64,000 bases of DNA from Anaerostipes sp. MSJ-23 (GCF_018918155.1 NZ_JAHLPY010000007.1:29965-93964); one strand, 5' to 3'; numbered from the stretch's first letter, positions 10,637 through 22,078 are shown. Notes: a model not told the origin generated them from the letters alone. Made by a program: numbers and translations.

Positions 10637-11498
10637 ATATTGCTCGTCCCAGCGGATCACCCTGACGTACTTTTGTTTCACATAATTTTTTTGTACGCTC
10701 CAATAATTCTTTTCTTATTTCCACACGATTTTTTTCAACAAATAACACAATGGTAGAACCACCGAATTCAAAATATCCTTTTTCCATTCCACGTTTTACC
10801 GGACCTTCTCCGTGATGATTGACAATCTTCCCAACCATCAAAGCTCCAACTTCCATTTGAATCACATTCCCAAAATGATTGGTCTTGATCATTGTAAATT
10901 CTCTTGCATTTTCTTTATAAATTTTCACATGATCATTTGCTACCGGATTTACGGTATGATAAACTCCTGGAATAAAATAGTTTTCACTTTTTTCTCCATC
11001 ATCTATATAACAGTATCTGTGATAATCATCCACCGTAAGTCTTAAAATAATCGCATACCCTCCCTGAAAGCGTTGTGCAAGTTTTCTATTCTTTAAAATA
11101 GATGCCACCGTGTATCTCGTATCTTTTACAACAAAAGAAGTATTTTCTCCAATCGAGTATACACTTACTTTACTGTCACAAGGACTAAAAAGGACCTTCG
11201 GATCCTTTGGCAGCGGACGTTTTCCTGGACGAATCTTTCTTGTAAAAAAATCATTATAACTTTTATAAAAAGCTGGCTCATATTGTTTCATATCAATCTT
11301 ATTTCTTTTGATAAAACCACTGATCATACATTTAGAAAAAGGAGAACTTAAAAAAGCTCCCCCTACTTTCGATACCCATGGCATGGTCAATACCTTAAGT
11401 CCTGCCTGCCCGGCAAATGTAGAATACAGCAGCCTTAAAAAACGATCTTGAGAATTATCTTCCTCATAAATGTTTCCATTTCGATCTGCGTATTTCAT
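10635..11498 (-). CDS. psd: Phosphatidylserine decarboxylase
   Basis: The 287-residue enzyme decarboxylates phosphatidylserine to phosphatidylethanolamine at the membrane. The pro-enzyme cleavage and pyruvoyl motif is present as FGGSTIVLFV (GGST in place of the more usual LGST). Upstream are the YHRYCYIDDG and FFTRKIRPGKRP blocks of the family. It lies last in a tight unit behind pssA (12-bp gap), so PS synthesis and decarboxylation are co-expressed. Confidence is high from the motif and the pairing. Confidence 0.93.
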   Translation of the reverse strand: MKYADRNGNIYEEDNSQDRFLRLLYSTFAGQAGLKVLTMPWVSKVGGAFLSSPFSKCMISGFIKRNKIDMKQYEPAFYKSYNDFFTRKIRPGKRPLPKDPKVLFSPCDSKVSVYSIGENTSFVVKDTRYTVASILKNRKLAQRFQGGYAIILRLTVDDYHRYCYIDDGEKSENYFIPGVYHTVNPVANDHVKIYKENAREFTMIKTNHFGNVIQMEVGALMVGKIVNHHGEGPVKRGMEKGYFEFGGSTIVLFVEKNRVEIRKELLERTKKLCETKVRQGDPLGRAI

Positions 11499-11510
11499 CC
11501 ATTTTCTCCT

Positions 11511-12131
11511 CTATTTAAAACAAAACATTTTGATTGCCACCAACGCTCCGATTACAACAAATCCAAGCATACATTTCTTTCCTGGCTTAAACACTTTAAA
11601 ATCAATGACAAATAACAGTCCAATGACTAGAATCATTGCAATATAAATGTATGGGAACTGCTGTGTAAAAAATCTTCGCAGCTGATAAACAATTGGAATA
11701 ATCAAAGCAACCGATGTCACTGGCAAGCCCTGATAGTGTTTTCTTCTAGAATTGCTGTGGGCCTGACGTTGTTCTTCTGTTACATTAAAATATGCAAGAC
11801 GGATGACAGCCCCAAGAATATATATCATATAAATAATCTTGGCATACCATGTATCCATTCCAAGGCAGTATCCGATGACAACAGGATACACTCCAAAACA
11901 TACAAGATCACAAAGAGAATCAATTTCAATTCCAAATTTCTTTGCATCTTCACTTCGTTTAATCTTTTTCGCGATTGTACCGTCATACATATCAGTAAAT
12001 CCTGAAATCATCAAACAGAGAATTGCTATCTTAAAATTCCCCTGAAATGCCTGTGACATACCAAAAACTGCACTGACAACTCCCAAGTATGTCAAAATTA
12101 CTGAAACATTATAAAATCCTATCATATCCAC
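11511..12131 (-). CDS. pssA: CDP-diacylglycerol-serine O-phosphatidyltransferase
   Basis: This 206-residue, multi-span CDP-alcohol phosphatidyltransferase makes phosphatidylserine from CDP-diacylglycerol and serine. The family motif is present as TDMYDGTIAKK, then FGIEIDSLCDL, giving the DG..A..(G)...D...D pattern with Lys where Arg is more common. It starts three bases after the upstream gene and is followed by psd, the expected next enzyme. Confidence 0.92.
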   Translation of the reverse strand: MDMIGFYNVSVILTYLGVVSAVFGMSQAFQGNFKIAILCLMISGFTDMYDGTIAKKIKRSEDAKKFGIEIDSLCDLVCFGVYPVVIGYCLGMDTWYAKIIYMIYILGAVIRLAYFNVTEEQRQAHSNSRRKHYQGLPVTSVALIIPIVYQLRRFFTQQFPYIYIAMILVIGLLFVIDFKVFKPGKKCMLGFVVIGALVAIKMFCFK

Positions 12132-12134
12132 CCT

Positions 12135-13160
12135 CTATTCCTTACGTTTAATCGTAATATGTGCTACACAAGTCATAACTGCGCTAATCAAAACTAGTGC
12201 ATAGTAACTGATTCCACGGCTTAATAACATTGCCGGATATAAAAGCCCTCCCGTAAAAATCTTACGGAAAATATTTAAAAACAGGCCTTCGCTGATTCCC
12301 ATTCCTCCTGGCAGCGGAAGCATATCAACAGCGATTGATATTACACACTGAAGTGCTACTACATCAACGAAGCCAAGCGCATGAAGTCCAAGTGCCCGAT
12401 ATACAAGATATGTAATCGAGAAATGAACGATTCTCTGAAACAATGTTACAAGAAACATTCGAAATACCATCATTTTATGCACCTGAATGACTGATGCCGC
12501 TTGATGATATTTCACCATAGACTCTTCAATTTTTTTCATTCGTTCTTCTTTTTTCTTTACAGCATGGATTTTTTCAAGTCCTCGCATTAACGCTATCACT
12601 ATTTTCGATGCAAGTGTTGGTTCAAAAACCAGAACGAGCATAATCGTCACACATGCAATATTCAATACCATTCCAAGATAAAAAAAGAATGATACGTTTC
12701 GAATGTAATCCGTAATTAGAAAATGCCGAAAAATAAAAATCAATGCCCCTAAAAAAACAAGAACAAATTTATACAAAATCGTTACAATCATCAAAATGAC
12801 GGTTCCTACCGAAACATCGACTTTGTCACGATTCATATAATACAGCTGCATTGGCTGACCTCCACTTGCAGAAGGTGTAATACAGCTGAAAAAGAATCCA
12901 ACAAACGAATATTTTACACAATTCTTCTTTGGTACATGATCATAATGTAGTACTCGTAAAAAACGGTAGATGATATAAGACTCACTGCAAACAAAAACAT
13001 TGATAAAGATAAAACCTGCAATATAATAGAGAGGATTTACAGATTTCATAACCGTCAATATTTCAGATACTTCTTTTCCTTTGAGAACCGCATAAGCTGT
13101 CAGTCCGAAAAGAGCAATGAAAAATACAGCGTTGCCTATGACTTTTTTCTTATTTTTCAT
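12135..13160 (-). CDS. Flippase-like domain membrane protein (YbhN/MprF-N family)
   Basis: The 341-residue protein has about eight hydrophobic segments. It matches the lysylphosphatidylglycerol-synthase transmembrane / UPF0104 family by its layout and by SASGGQPMQLYYM near the middle and LPLPGGMGISEG near the end. Such proteins move or bind lipid head groups, and no aminoacyl-transferase domain is present. It sits between a PAP2 phosphatase and pssA with gaps of a few bases. This points to lipid transport or modification; the lipid is unknown. Confidence 0.8.
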   Translation of the reverse strand: MKNKKKVIGNAVFFIALFGLTAYAVLKGKEVSEILTVMKSVNPLYYIAGFIFINVFVCSESYIIYRFLRVLHYDHVPKKNCVKYSFVGFFFSCITPSASGGQPMQLYYMNRDKVDVSVGTVILMIVTILYKFVLVFLGALIFIFRHFLITDYIRNVSFFFYLGMVLNIACVTIMLVLVFEPTLASKIVIALMRGLEKIHAVKKKEERMKKIEESMVKYHQAASVIQVHKMMVFRMFLVTLFQRIVHFSITYLVYRALGLHALGFVDVVALQCVISIAVDMLPLPGGMGISEGLFLNIFRKIFTGGLLYPAMLLSRGISYYALVLISAVMTCVAHITIKRKE

Positions 13161-13166
13161 AATTTC

Positions 13167-13895
13167 CTACCCCTTGATCTCAGATAATTTTCCTTTCTGT
13201 TTTTTTCCTCGATCTTCAAGACCTAACAGACCATTGATCCTGCCAAAAAAGCTCCAAAGTTTCTGATACCAGTTTGTTCTCTGTCCAATCTGATAACATC
13301 CTTCTGCCAGCAAGATTCCTGCTATGAGATCTACAATATAATGCTGTTTGGTCACTTGTGTAGAAATACAAACAAGAATTGCAAAAATCATGGAAAATCT
13401 CTGATACCATTTTGGAATCTGTTTTTGCCCACGGATTCCTACATAACAAAACCAACTAACCAGACAGTGAATCGATGGAAATAAATTCGCAGACTGATCC
13501 ACAGAGTAAACAAATCGAAGCAAATGCTCCCACAATCCATTTCCCGTAATTTCTGGTCTAATCAAAGTTGTTGGTAAAAAGATAAAAAAGATTCCACAAA
13601 TAATTCTTGAAATAAAATCTCCTACCAAAAATCGATACATATGTTCTCTTCCAATCCAACCAATCATAATATAATTAGCTGCCCAGAAAAGATAACAGAT
13701 CAAATAAATACTGGTAAATGCCGGAATTACCGGAACCATCCGATCAAAAGCAGTTGTAAAATTATGATGATATGCTCCCTGTCTTAAAATCATAGTACCT
13801 GAATAAATTACCGTATTAAATACAAAGGAAGAAATCAACGGAATGACTGCATATAATGGTACAATTCCAAAAATATAACCCTTTTTTTTCTTCAT
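13167..13895 (-). CDS. PAP2-superfamily membrane phosphatase
   Basis: The product of about 242 residues has five to six membrane spans and the PAP2 triad as LFPSIHCLVSW and KQHYIVDLIAG. It likely removes phosphate from a lipid such as phosphatidic acid, phosphatidylglycerophosphate or a prenyl phosphate. I choose the ATG at 13895 because AGAGGC precedes it; a TTG nine codons upstream has no clear ribosome binding site. It is the first gene of the four-gene phospholipid unit. Confidence 0.82.
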   Translation of the reverse strand: MKKKKGYIFGIVPLYAVIPLISSFVFNTVIYSGTMILRQGAYHHNFTTAFDRMVPVIPAFTSIYLICYLFWAANYIMIGWIGREHMYRFLVGDFISRIICGIFFIFLPTTLIRPEITGNGLWEHLLRFVYSVDQSANLFPSIHCLVSWFCYVGIRGQKQIPKWYQRFSMIFAILVCISTQVTKQHYIVDLIAGILLAEGCYQIGQRTNWYQKLWSFFGRINGLLGLEDRGKKQKGKLSEIKG

Positions 13896-13941
13896 AAATC
13901 TGCCTCTTTTTTTCTTAAGCAATATTTCCTTTTATGTATAA

Positions 13942-13972
13942 AAATCATGCCAGATTATGACATGATTCTTGT
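13942..13972 (-). terminator. Terminator after the RND gene
   Basis: AATCATG pairs with CATGATT around an 11-base loop and is followed on the minus strand by TTTTTAT. Confidence 0.6.
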
Positions 13973-14019
13973 ACATTATATCTTTCCCTATGAAAAATGT
14001 AAAGGAAAGAGCCATATTT

Positions 14020-17000
14020 TTAATACTTTTGTAAGATTTCCTTTTCCTTTTTGCGGTGGAAAAGTGCGTAAACACAAGGAACAACAAGCAGCGTAAGAAG
14101 CGTTCCATAAATCAGTCCGCCGATCACGACAATTGCCATTGGCTGCATCATTTCTGCTCCTTGTCCAAATCCTGCTGCCATTGTTGAAAGTCCCAAAATC
14201 GTTGTCAAAGCCGTCATAAGGATTGGCCGTATTCTTAAGGTTCCTGCCGTAATAATTGCTCTGTCTTGTTCATATCCTTGTTCTTTTAACTGATTAATTG
14301 TATCTACAAGCACAATTCCATTGTTTACAATAATACCAGATAACATGACAAATCCGATCATAGCAATAACACTTAAATCTTTTCCTCCAAAAAGAAGGCC
14401 TAAAAATCCTCCGGTAAATGCCATTGGAATCGTAAATAAAATGATAAATGGTGATTTTAAAGACTGGAACTGAGCCACCATAATTAAATACATAAAGGCA
14501 ACGGCAAGCAAAAGCATCAATCCTACCTGTCCTGCAGTTTCATTAATTGAATCCATTTCTCCTTTGATTGTATAAGTATATCCTTTTGGAGCCTCATACA
14601 TTTTCAGCTTCTTTTCTACCTTCTGACTCACTTTTCCAATATTATAGCCATCTTTTAATTCAGCACTAACCGTCAAAGTACGTTCCTGCTGATTCCTATT
14701 AATAGAAGAAAGACTGTCACTATTTCTAAAGGATGCAATATCTTCTAAAGCAACACTTTTTGTTTTTTGTCCAGAGGTTGAAGTTCCACTTAATTTTATT
14801 TTTCTTAATCCGGCTTTCGTCAACGTATTTTTCTGATTTCCAACTTTTACATCCATTTCTTTATCATCAATGGAAATCGTTGTTGCCTGAGACGCATCTT
14901 GAAGCTTTTGATTTAATTGCTGGTAAACTCCCGCTACCGTAAGTCCGTATTTTGCTGCCTTTTTCTTATTCACTGTAACATGAATATCCGGTGTTGTTTC
15001 ATCCACACCATCAGAGACATTGGTCGTTCCATCCACGCCTTTTACGATATTAGCAATCTGTCCCGACACTTCTCGAAGTTTCTCAAGATCATTTCCTTTG
15101 ACCTCAATCGAAATACCACTGCCGCCAAGTGCACTCATATCCATACTAGACTCTTGTACATCAACCTCACAATCAAATGGCTTTGTCTTTTTTAAAATTT
15201 CATTTTTAATCTGTTTATTTGTATGTTTTTTCTTATCCTTTAAAAGGATATACATACTAGACTGATCCGTTGTTTTCTTCCCTGACGAAGAAATAGAAGA
15301 AAGTCCTGTAGAATCTGAAGACGAAATCATTGCCGCTACACTATCTACATCAGAAATGCCTCTTACTTTTGACATTACCGTGTCCGTCATCGCCGCAGTG
15401 TCTGACATAGAAGAGCCTTTTGGCATTTTAATTGTCATCGTCATCTGTGTACTGTCCATATCAGGCATTAAGGATGTTCCGATTTTTGTCGCTCCAAAAA
15501 CACTAACTGCAAACAAGGCAATTGTCACACCAACAACAAGAAGTTTCTTTGGAAGAAGTTTTCCCATAACTTTTTGATAAAACGCCTGCATCTTGTCAAC
15601 AAATTTTACGTCTTTTTCCTGTACTTTGTGCAAAACGCCAGAAGACATCATTGGAACAAAAGTGACTGCAACAATCAGACTGGCCAAAAGAGAATATCCA
15701 ATCGTCAATCCCATGTCTGCAAACAGCTGTTTTGTTATTCCTGTTGTAAATACAATCGGTAAAAATACAATGACTGTTGTTAATGTTGAGGACGTAATGG
15801 CTCCTGCAACACCTCTGGCTCCGGTAATTGCTGCTTCTTTCACCGGAACTCTTTCTTTCCTCAACCTGTAAATATTTTCAATAACAACGATCGAGTTATC
15901 TACAAGCATACCAACCCCTAGTGCAAGTCCTGATAACGAAATGACATTTAAGCTAATTCCTGTAAAATACATCAGTACAATAGCAAAAATAACACTCAAT
16001 GGAATTGAACATGCAATCACCAACGTTGGACGTACATCTTTTAAAAATAATAATAAAATCAGTACCGCTAGAACAGCTCCCATGACAAGGTTTTGAATAA
16101 CAGAACCTGTTACCATATTGATATACACGCCCTGATCCATAATATTAATATAGTGGAATCCTGCATTGTCCTTTTTTAACTGTTTTAATTTCTTCGCTAC
16201 ACGATTTGCCACATCCGCTGTTGAGTAATTATTTTGTTTCTGGATTGTCATAATCACACCGCTGTTTCCATTGACACGGCAATAAACATCATCCTGATTA
16301 TTGACTACCGCAACATCTGCGACATCGCTTAAAGTAATTGGAGGAATTCCCTTAATTCCAAGATCCATCAGTTCCATATCCTGAAGATCTTTCTCACTCT
16401 CTGCCTTATCTCCAACACGCACAAGATATTGCACATTTTTTTCTGTAATATAACCTGCCGGCATTTCAAAATTCTGTGCTGTCAGCATTGATTTCACATT
16501 TTCAACTGTCAGCTTATTTTTAATATCAGCTGCTGATTTCGCCTGAGATTTGCTTGAATCTAATTCTTTCTGGCTTGATTTTATCTGACTTTCTCCCTGT
16601 GCAATGTTTAACTCTGCAGATAACATCTGCGCATTTGCCTGCGAAGATTTTACCTGGAATTGCGTCAATCCTGCCTCTACTTTCTTTTTCCCAGCCTGAA
16701 TCTGTTTTAATGCTTTCTGTAAAGAAGCAATATTTTTATTAAGCGTTGCAACTGTCTGATCGGTTGTTTTTTTCTGCTTTTTTAATTCATTAACCTGTGT
16801 TGCAAGCTGCAGTTTCATTGCTCCATCTGGAACTTGTTTCATCTTTGCTTCTAACTGATCAATTTGTTTATCTAATGTTCTTCTGGAAGCTTCTACCGTC
16901 TTCTTCTGTGTCTGAAGATTTGTCAAGGTACCAGTGACCTGCACTTCCTTCTGAGCTAGAGACATCTGATTGTTCGTCAAAGCAGCCTGTGCTTTCGCAA

Positions 17001-17715
17001 GTTCCTTATTTGCCTTTTCTTTCTTTATATTTAAGGTATTTTTCCCGGATTCAAGCTTTGCTTTTGCCTGATCTAACTTATTTTGAGCCTCATTAAATTG
17101 TCCATTTAATGCTTTTTGGATTTTTTTATTCAGCTTATTAATCTTCTTTTCACTTACCAGAACATTGATATTTTCTTCCACTAAGCCATTGGTGCTAACA
17201 GATGCAACTCCCTCGACTGCCTCAATGGACGGTTCAATTTTCTTTTGTGCAAGATCAGACATCTGCGCTGTATCCATATTCTTAGAATCAATTGCTGTTA
17301 CCATAACCGGCATCATATCCGGATTTAATTTCATAATAGAAGGATTTCCAACTTTATCTGGCCAGTAGCCTTTGATCATATCCAATTTCTCTCGCATATC
17401 CAAAGACACCGCATTCATATCTGTATCTCCTTCAAATTCGAGAATAACTAAAGACATATTTTCACTGGAAACCGAATTTACCTCTTTAATATTATTGATC
17501 GTTGCCATTGACTGCTCGACTGGCTTAGTTACCGTCGTCTCTACTTCCTCCGGCGATGCTCCTTCATAAGTCGTCATAACGATCGCATAAGGAAGCTCCA
17601 TATCTGGTAAAAGATCTGTACTCATTTTAGAAAATGATACAATTCCTAGAATTAGAATCAAAACCACCCCAACAATGATTGTATAGGGCTTCCGAACGCT
17701 AAATTTTGAAATCAT
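14020..17715 (-). CDS. RND-family exporter with a ~195-residue coiled-coil insert
   Basis: The 1231-residue protein is an HAE1/SwrC-type RND permease. It has the first span at about 8-30, a periplasm-facing porter loop, the RND core with ALGVGMLVDNSIVVIENIYR, a second porter loop and the final TM bundle. It differs from ~1040-residue relatives by an insert at about residues 206-400 (16516-17100), rich in Lys, Gln, Ala and Leu heptads. The insert splits a porter subdomain between INKLNKK and KLTVENVKSML. No separate membrane-fusion protein gene is nearby. The substrate is unknown. Confidence 0.93.
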   Translation of the reverse strand: MISKFSVRKPYTIIVGVVLILILGIVSFSKMSTDLLPDMELPYAIVMTTYEGASPEEVETTVTKPVEQSMATINNIKEVNSVSSENMSLVILEFEGDTDMNAVSLDMREKLDMIKGYWPDKVGNPSIMKLNPDMMPVMVTAIDSKNMDTAQMSDLAQKKIEPSIEAVEGVASVSTNGLVEENINVLVSEKKINKLNKKIQKALNGQFNEAQNKLDQAKAKLESGKNTLNIKKEKANKELAKAQAALTNNQMSLAQKEVQVTGTLTNLQTQKKTVEASRRTLDKQIDQLEAKMKQVPDGAMKLQLATQVNELKKQKKTTDQTVATLNKNIASLQKALKQIQAGKKKVEAGLTQFQVKSSQANAQMLSAELNIAQGESQIKSSQKELDSSKSQAKSAADIKNKLTVENVKSMLTAQNFEMPAGYITEKNVQYLVRVGDKAESEKDLQDMELMDLGIKGIPPITLSDVADVAVVNNQDDVYCRVNGNSGVIMTIQKQNNYSTADVANRVAKKLKQLKKDNAGFHYINIMDQGVYINMVTGSVIQNLVMGAVLAVLILLLFLKDVRPTLVIACSIPLSVIFAIVLMYFTGISLNVISLSGLALGVGMLVDNSIVVIENIYRLRKERVPVKEAAITGARGVAGAITSSTLTTVIVFLPIVFTTGITKQLFADMGLTIGYSLLASLIVAVTFVPMMSSGVLHKVQEKDVKFVDKMQAFYQKVMGKLLPKKLLVVGVTIALFAVSVFGATKIGTSLMPDMDSTQMTMTIKMPKGSSMSDTAAMTDTVMSKVRGISDVDSVAAMISSSDSTGLSSISSSGKKTTDQSSMYILLKDKKKHTNKQIKNEILKKTKPFDCEVDVQESSMDMSALGGSGISIEVKGNDLEKLREVSGQIANIVKGVDGTTNVSDGVDETTPDIHVTVNKKKAAKYGLTVAGVYQQLNQKLQDASQATTISIDDKEMDVKVGNQKNTLTKAGLRKIKLSGTSTSGQKTKSVALEDIASFRNSDSLSSINRNQQERTLTVSAELKDGYNIGKVSQKVEKKLKMYEAPKGYTYTIKGEMDSINETAGQVGLMLLLAVAFMYLIMVAQFQSLKSPFIILFTIPMAFTGGFLGLLFGGKDLSVIAMIGFVMLSGIIVNNGIVLVDTINQLKEQGYEQDRAIITAGTLRIRPILMTALTTILGLSTMAAGFGQGAEMMQPMAIVVIGGLIYGTLLTLLVVPCVYALFHRKKEKEILQKY

Positions 17716-17744
17716 ACTCTTACCCTTTCATACTCATATCAAGA

Positions 17745-17790
17745 AAAAAGACCCAGGCCAGTTATTTAAGACTGACTCAGGTCTTTTCCT
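17745..17790 (-). terminator. Terminator after guaB
   Basis: AAAAGACC.AGG.CAGT pairs with its complement around an 8-base loop, with T-rich sequence downstream on the minus strand. Confidence 0.75.
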
Positions 17791-17819
17791 CATTTTCGTC
17801 TTCTTATCCGCAAAAAACC

Positions 17820-19400
<1,581 letters not shown>

Positions 19401-19401
19401 T

Positions 19402-19440
19402 CAAAAAAAGGAATCGCCGCAAAAGGGCAACTCCTTTTTA
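19402..19440 (-). terminator. Terminator after the GutA-like gene
   Basis: AAAAAGGA pairs with TCCTTTTT around a loop that holds a weaker inner stem. It ends the nfnA-nfnB-gutA-like unit. Confidence 0.6.
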
Positions 19441-19464
19441 TGATTACGATACACGCGGTATCTC

Positions 19465-19833
19465 TTATTCTTCCTCTATGGAAATCTTACTTCCCATAAT
19501 AAGTTTTGGCATCGGTTTTGCTTCCACACAGATACTTCCCGGAAGACCTGCTTCTTTTGCACCATTGAATACAACCGTTAAATGTCCGAGATTTTCAAGA
19601 TTCTTCTGCGCAATTTCTCCAACGGATGTAATCTCATAAGAGTTTCCATCAATGATCAGACGGTCTCCTGCTTTCATTGTCCCGTCAACATCTTTTGAAT
19701 CAATAAAATAACAAAAATCTTTTAAAGTATCCGGCACATTTTCCCCGAACAGCACAAACATTCCTTCTTCAAAAAATGCTTCTACCTGCTCACCGAGTTC
19801 AATGACCTCCGTATGAAATATAACTCTGCTCAT
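19465..19833 (-). CDS. GutA/SrlB-like PTS glucitol IIA protein lacking the active His
   Basis: The 122-residue protein aligns over its whole length with glucitol/sorbitol EIIA (for example GHLTVVFNGAKEAGLPGSI against the family's GH.T..F.G...A..PG). The region that holds the phosphorylated His in E. coli SrlB (CFIHCHGELKG) reads CYFIDSKDVDG here, so both histidines are gone. No glucitol EIIBC or dehydrogenase gene is nearby. It follows nfnB by 26 bases with its own AGGAGG. It is probably not a phosphocarrier; a regulatory or binding role is inferred only. Confidence 0.75.
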   Translation of the reverse strand: MSRVIFHTEVIELGEQVEAFFEEGMFVLFGENVPDTLKDFCYFIDSKDVDGTMKAGDRLIIDGNSYEITSVGEIAQKNLENLGHLTVVFNGAKEAGLPGSICVEAKPMPKLIMGSKISIEEE

Positions 19834-19859
19834 AGCAAAACCCTCCTCTTTTCTTATTT

Positions 19860-21251
19860 TTATTCACCTTTTAATTTTTTATCAATTGCCGCTGCAGCTT
19901 TCTTTCCTGCACCCATGGCAAGGATAACTGTAGCCGCTCCAGTTACAGTATCTCCTCCGGCATATACACCTTCTTTGGAAGTTTCCATAGTTTCTTCATT
20001 TACAATGATTCCGCCCCATTTCTGAGTATCCAGTCCTGGTGTTGTATGACGGATCAGTGGGTTCGGGCTCTGTCCGATGGCAATGATTACAGTATCGACA
20101 TCCAGATCATAGTTAGAACCTTCAATCGGTTTTGGAGAACGTCTTCCAGATGCATCTGGTTCTCCCAGTTCCTGTTTGATAATTTCCATCTTATTTACCC
20201 ATCCATTTTCATCTGCCTTAATTGCAGCCGGATTATTTAAGAATTTAAAAATAATTCCTTCTTCTTTTGCATGATGAAGTTCTTCCAGACGTGCTGGAGC
20301 TTCTTCTTCACTACGACGATATACAATATAAACTTCTTCTGCTCCAAGTCTCTTTGCAGTTCTTGCAGCATCCATTGCCACGTTACCTGCACCTACGACG
20401 GCTACTTTTTTACCAACTTTGACTGGTGTAGGGCATTCTGGGAATTTGTAACCTTTCATCAGATTGACACGAGTTAAAAATTCATTTGCAGAATAAACTC
20501 CAAGGTGATTTTCCCCAGGAATATTTAAAAATCTTGGAAGACCGGCACCGCTTCCTACAAAGACTGCCTTATATCCATCTTCCATTAATTCATCAATAGT
20601 AATGGAACGTCCAACAATAACGTTTGTCTCAATATCAACGCCCAGTTTCTGAACAGATTCAATTTCTTTTGCAACCAGATCTTTTGGCAGACGGAATTCA
20701 GGAATACCATAGCTTAATACTCCACCCGGTTTATGTAATGCTTCAAAAACCGTTACATCATAACCTTTTTTAATCAGTTCACCAGCGCATGTGATACCTG
20801 CAGGTCCGCATCCTACCACTGCAACTTTCATTCCATTCTTTTCTACGTTATTTTCTACTGGTTTTGCATTGGCCATATGCCAATCAGCAACGAAACGTTC
20901 CATACGTCCGATACCAACAGGTTCTCCCTTAATACCACGGACACATTTACCTTCGCACTGATTTTCCTGAGGACAGACACGTCCGCAGATCGCTGGCAAT
21001 GCATTTTCACTTGTGATTACTTCATAAGCACCTTCAAAATCACCAGCTGCAACTTTTTCGATAAAAGCAGGGATTGGCACATTAACAGGGCATCCATTCA
21101 CACAAGGTTTATTTTTACAATTTAAGCAACGGGTAGCTTCTTCCATTGCCATTTCTTTTGTATATCCAAGAGCAACTTCTTCAAAGTTCTTATTACGTAC
21201 ATTTGGATCCTGCTCAGGCATTGGCACTTTTGTAAGACTCATATTCGGCAT
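19860..21251 (-). CDS. nfnB: NfnB / glutamate synthase small subunit-type oxidoreductase
   Basis: The 463-residue flavoprotein has an N-terminal [4Fe-4S] Cys region (CLNCKNKPCVNGCPVNVP and CGRVCPQENQCEGKC). It then carries FAD- and NADPH-binding Rossmann motifs (VAVVGCGPAGITCAGEL and VAVVGAGNVAMDAARTA). It resembles GltD, but the gene directly upstream encodes NfnA and no GltB is present. It is therefore best read as the large subunit of NADH-dependent ferredoxin:NADP+ oxidoreductase, which bifurcates electrons in anaerobes. The gap to nfnA is two bases. Confidence 0.92.
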   Translation of the reverse strand: MPNMSLTKVPMPEQDPNVRNKNFEEVALGYTKEMAMEEATRCLNCKNKPCVNGCPVNVPIPAFIEKVAAGDFEGAYEVITSENALPAICGRVCPQENQCEGKCVRGIKGEPVGIGRMERFVADWHMANAKPVENNVEKNGMKVAVVGCGPAGITCAGELIKKGYDVTVFEALHKPGGVLSYGIPEFRLPKDLVAKEIESVQKLGVDIETNVIVGRSITIDELMEDGYKAVFVGSGAGLPRFLNIPGENHLGVYSANEFLTRVNLMKGYKFPECPTPVKVGKKVAVVGAGNVAMDAARTAKRLGAEEVYIVYRRSEEEAPARLEELHHAKEEGIIFKFLNNPAAIKADENGWVNKMEIIKQELGEPDASGRRSPKPIEGSNYDLDVDTVIIAIGQSPNPLIRHTTPGLDTQKWGGIIVNEETMETSKEGVYAGGDTVTGAATVILAMGAGKKAAAAIDKKLKGE

Positions 21252-21253
21252 GA

Positions 21254-22078
21254 TTACATCCCCCTTCCAATTTTACACTGATGTTCTTCTTCTTTGAACA
21301 TTCCCTGACGCTGCATACATTCATCAAAGTCTACTTTAAATCCATCAAAATCTGGTCCATCTACACATGCGAATTTTGTTTCTCCGCCAACAGTTACACG
21401 GCATCCACCGCACATACCAGTTCCATCAATCATAATTGGATTTAAAGATACTGTTGTTGGGATATCATACTGTTTTGTAATCTTTACAACGTTCTTCATC
21501 ATAATCAATGGTCCGATTGCGATAACTTCATCGTATTTCACACCAGCTTTGATCTGATCTTCTAATACCGTTGTAACAAAACCTTTGGTTCCAAGACTTC
21601 CATCATCTGTTGCAATATAAACGTTATCACAAAACTCTTCAAATAATTCTTTTAAGATAACGAATTCAGCACTCTTTCCTCCGATGATGACATCAACAGG
21701 AACACCCATTTTTGCTAATTTACGAAGCTGTGGATATAAAGGAGCTGCACCAACACCACCGGCAACACCAATCACACGATCACATTTATGAAGAGGAGAA
21801 GGCTGTCCAAGAGGTCCTACGAAATCCTGTACATAGTCCCCTTCTTCCTTCTTACTTAATAATTCTGTTGTATAACCAACAATCTGATAAATAATTGTTA
21901 CAGTCTCTTTCTCACGATCAAAGTCTGCAATTGTTAGAGGAACTCTTTCTCCATCTTCATCTACACGAATGATGATAAACTGTCCAGGTTCGCATTTTCT
22001 TGCAACATAAGGAGCATGAATCTCCATTAATTCAACCAGGCTGTTCAGTCTGGTCTTTTTCATGATTTTATACACCAT
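21254..22078 (-). CDS. nfnA: NfnA, FAD/NAD/[2Fe-2S] oxidoreductase subunit
   Basis: The 274-residue protein belongs to the ferredoxin-NADP reductase / PyrK-like family. It has a FAD-binding barrel with GQFIIIRVDEDGERVPLT, an NAD domain with IGVAGGVGAAPLYPQL, and a C-terminal Cys cluster (GTGMCGGCRVTVGG...CVDGPDFDG). With NfnB it should form the Nfn complex coupling NADH, ferredoxin and NADP+. It is first in the unit. A TATAAT (22146-22151) lies about 70 bases upstream, with a weak -35. Confidence 0.92.
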   Translation of the reverse strand: MVYKIMKKTRLNSLVELMEIHAPYVARKCEPGQFIIIRVDEDGERVPLTIADFDREKETVTIIYQIVGYTTELLSKKEEGDYVQDFVGPLGQPSPLHKCDRVIGVAGGVGAAPLYPQLRKLAKMGVPVDVIIGGKSAEFVILKELFEEFCDNVYIATDDGSLGTKGFVTTVLEDQIKAGVKYDEVIAIGPLIMMKNVVKITKQYDIPTTVSLNPIMIDGTGMCGGCRVTVGGETKFACVDGPDFDGFKVDFDECMQRQGMFKEEEHQCKIGRGM

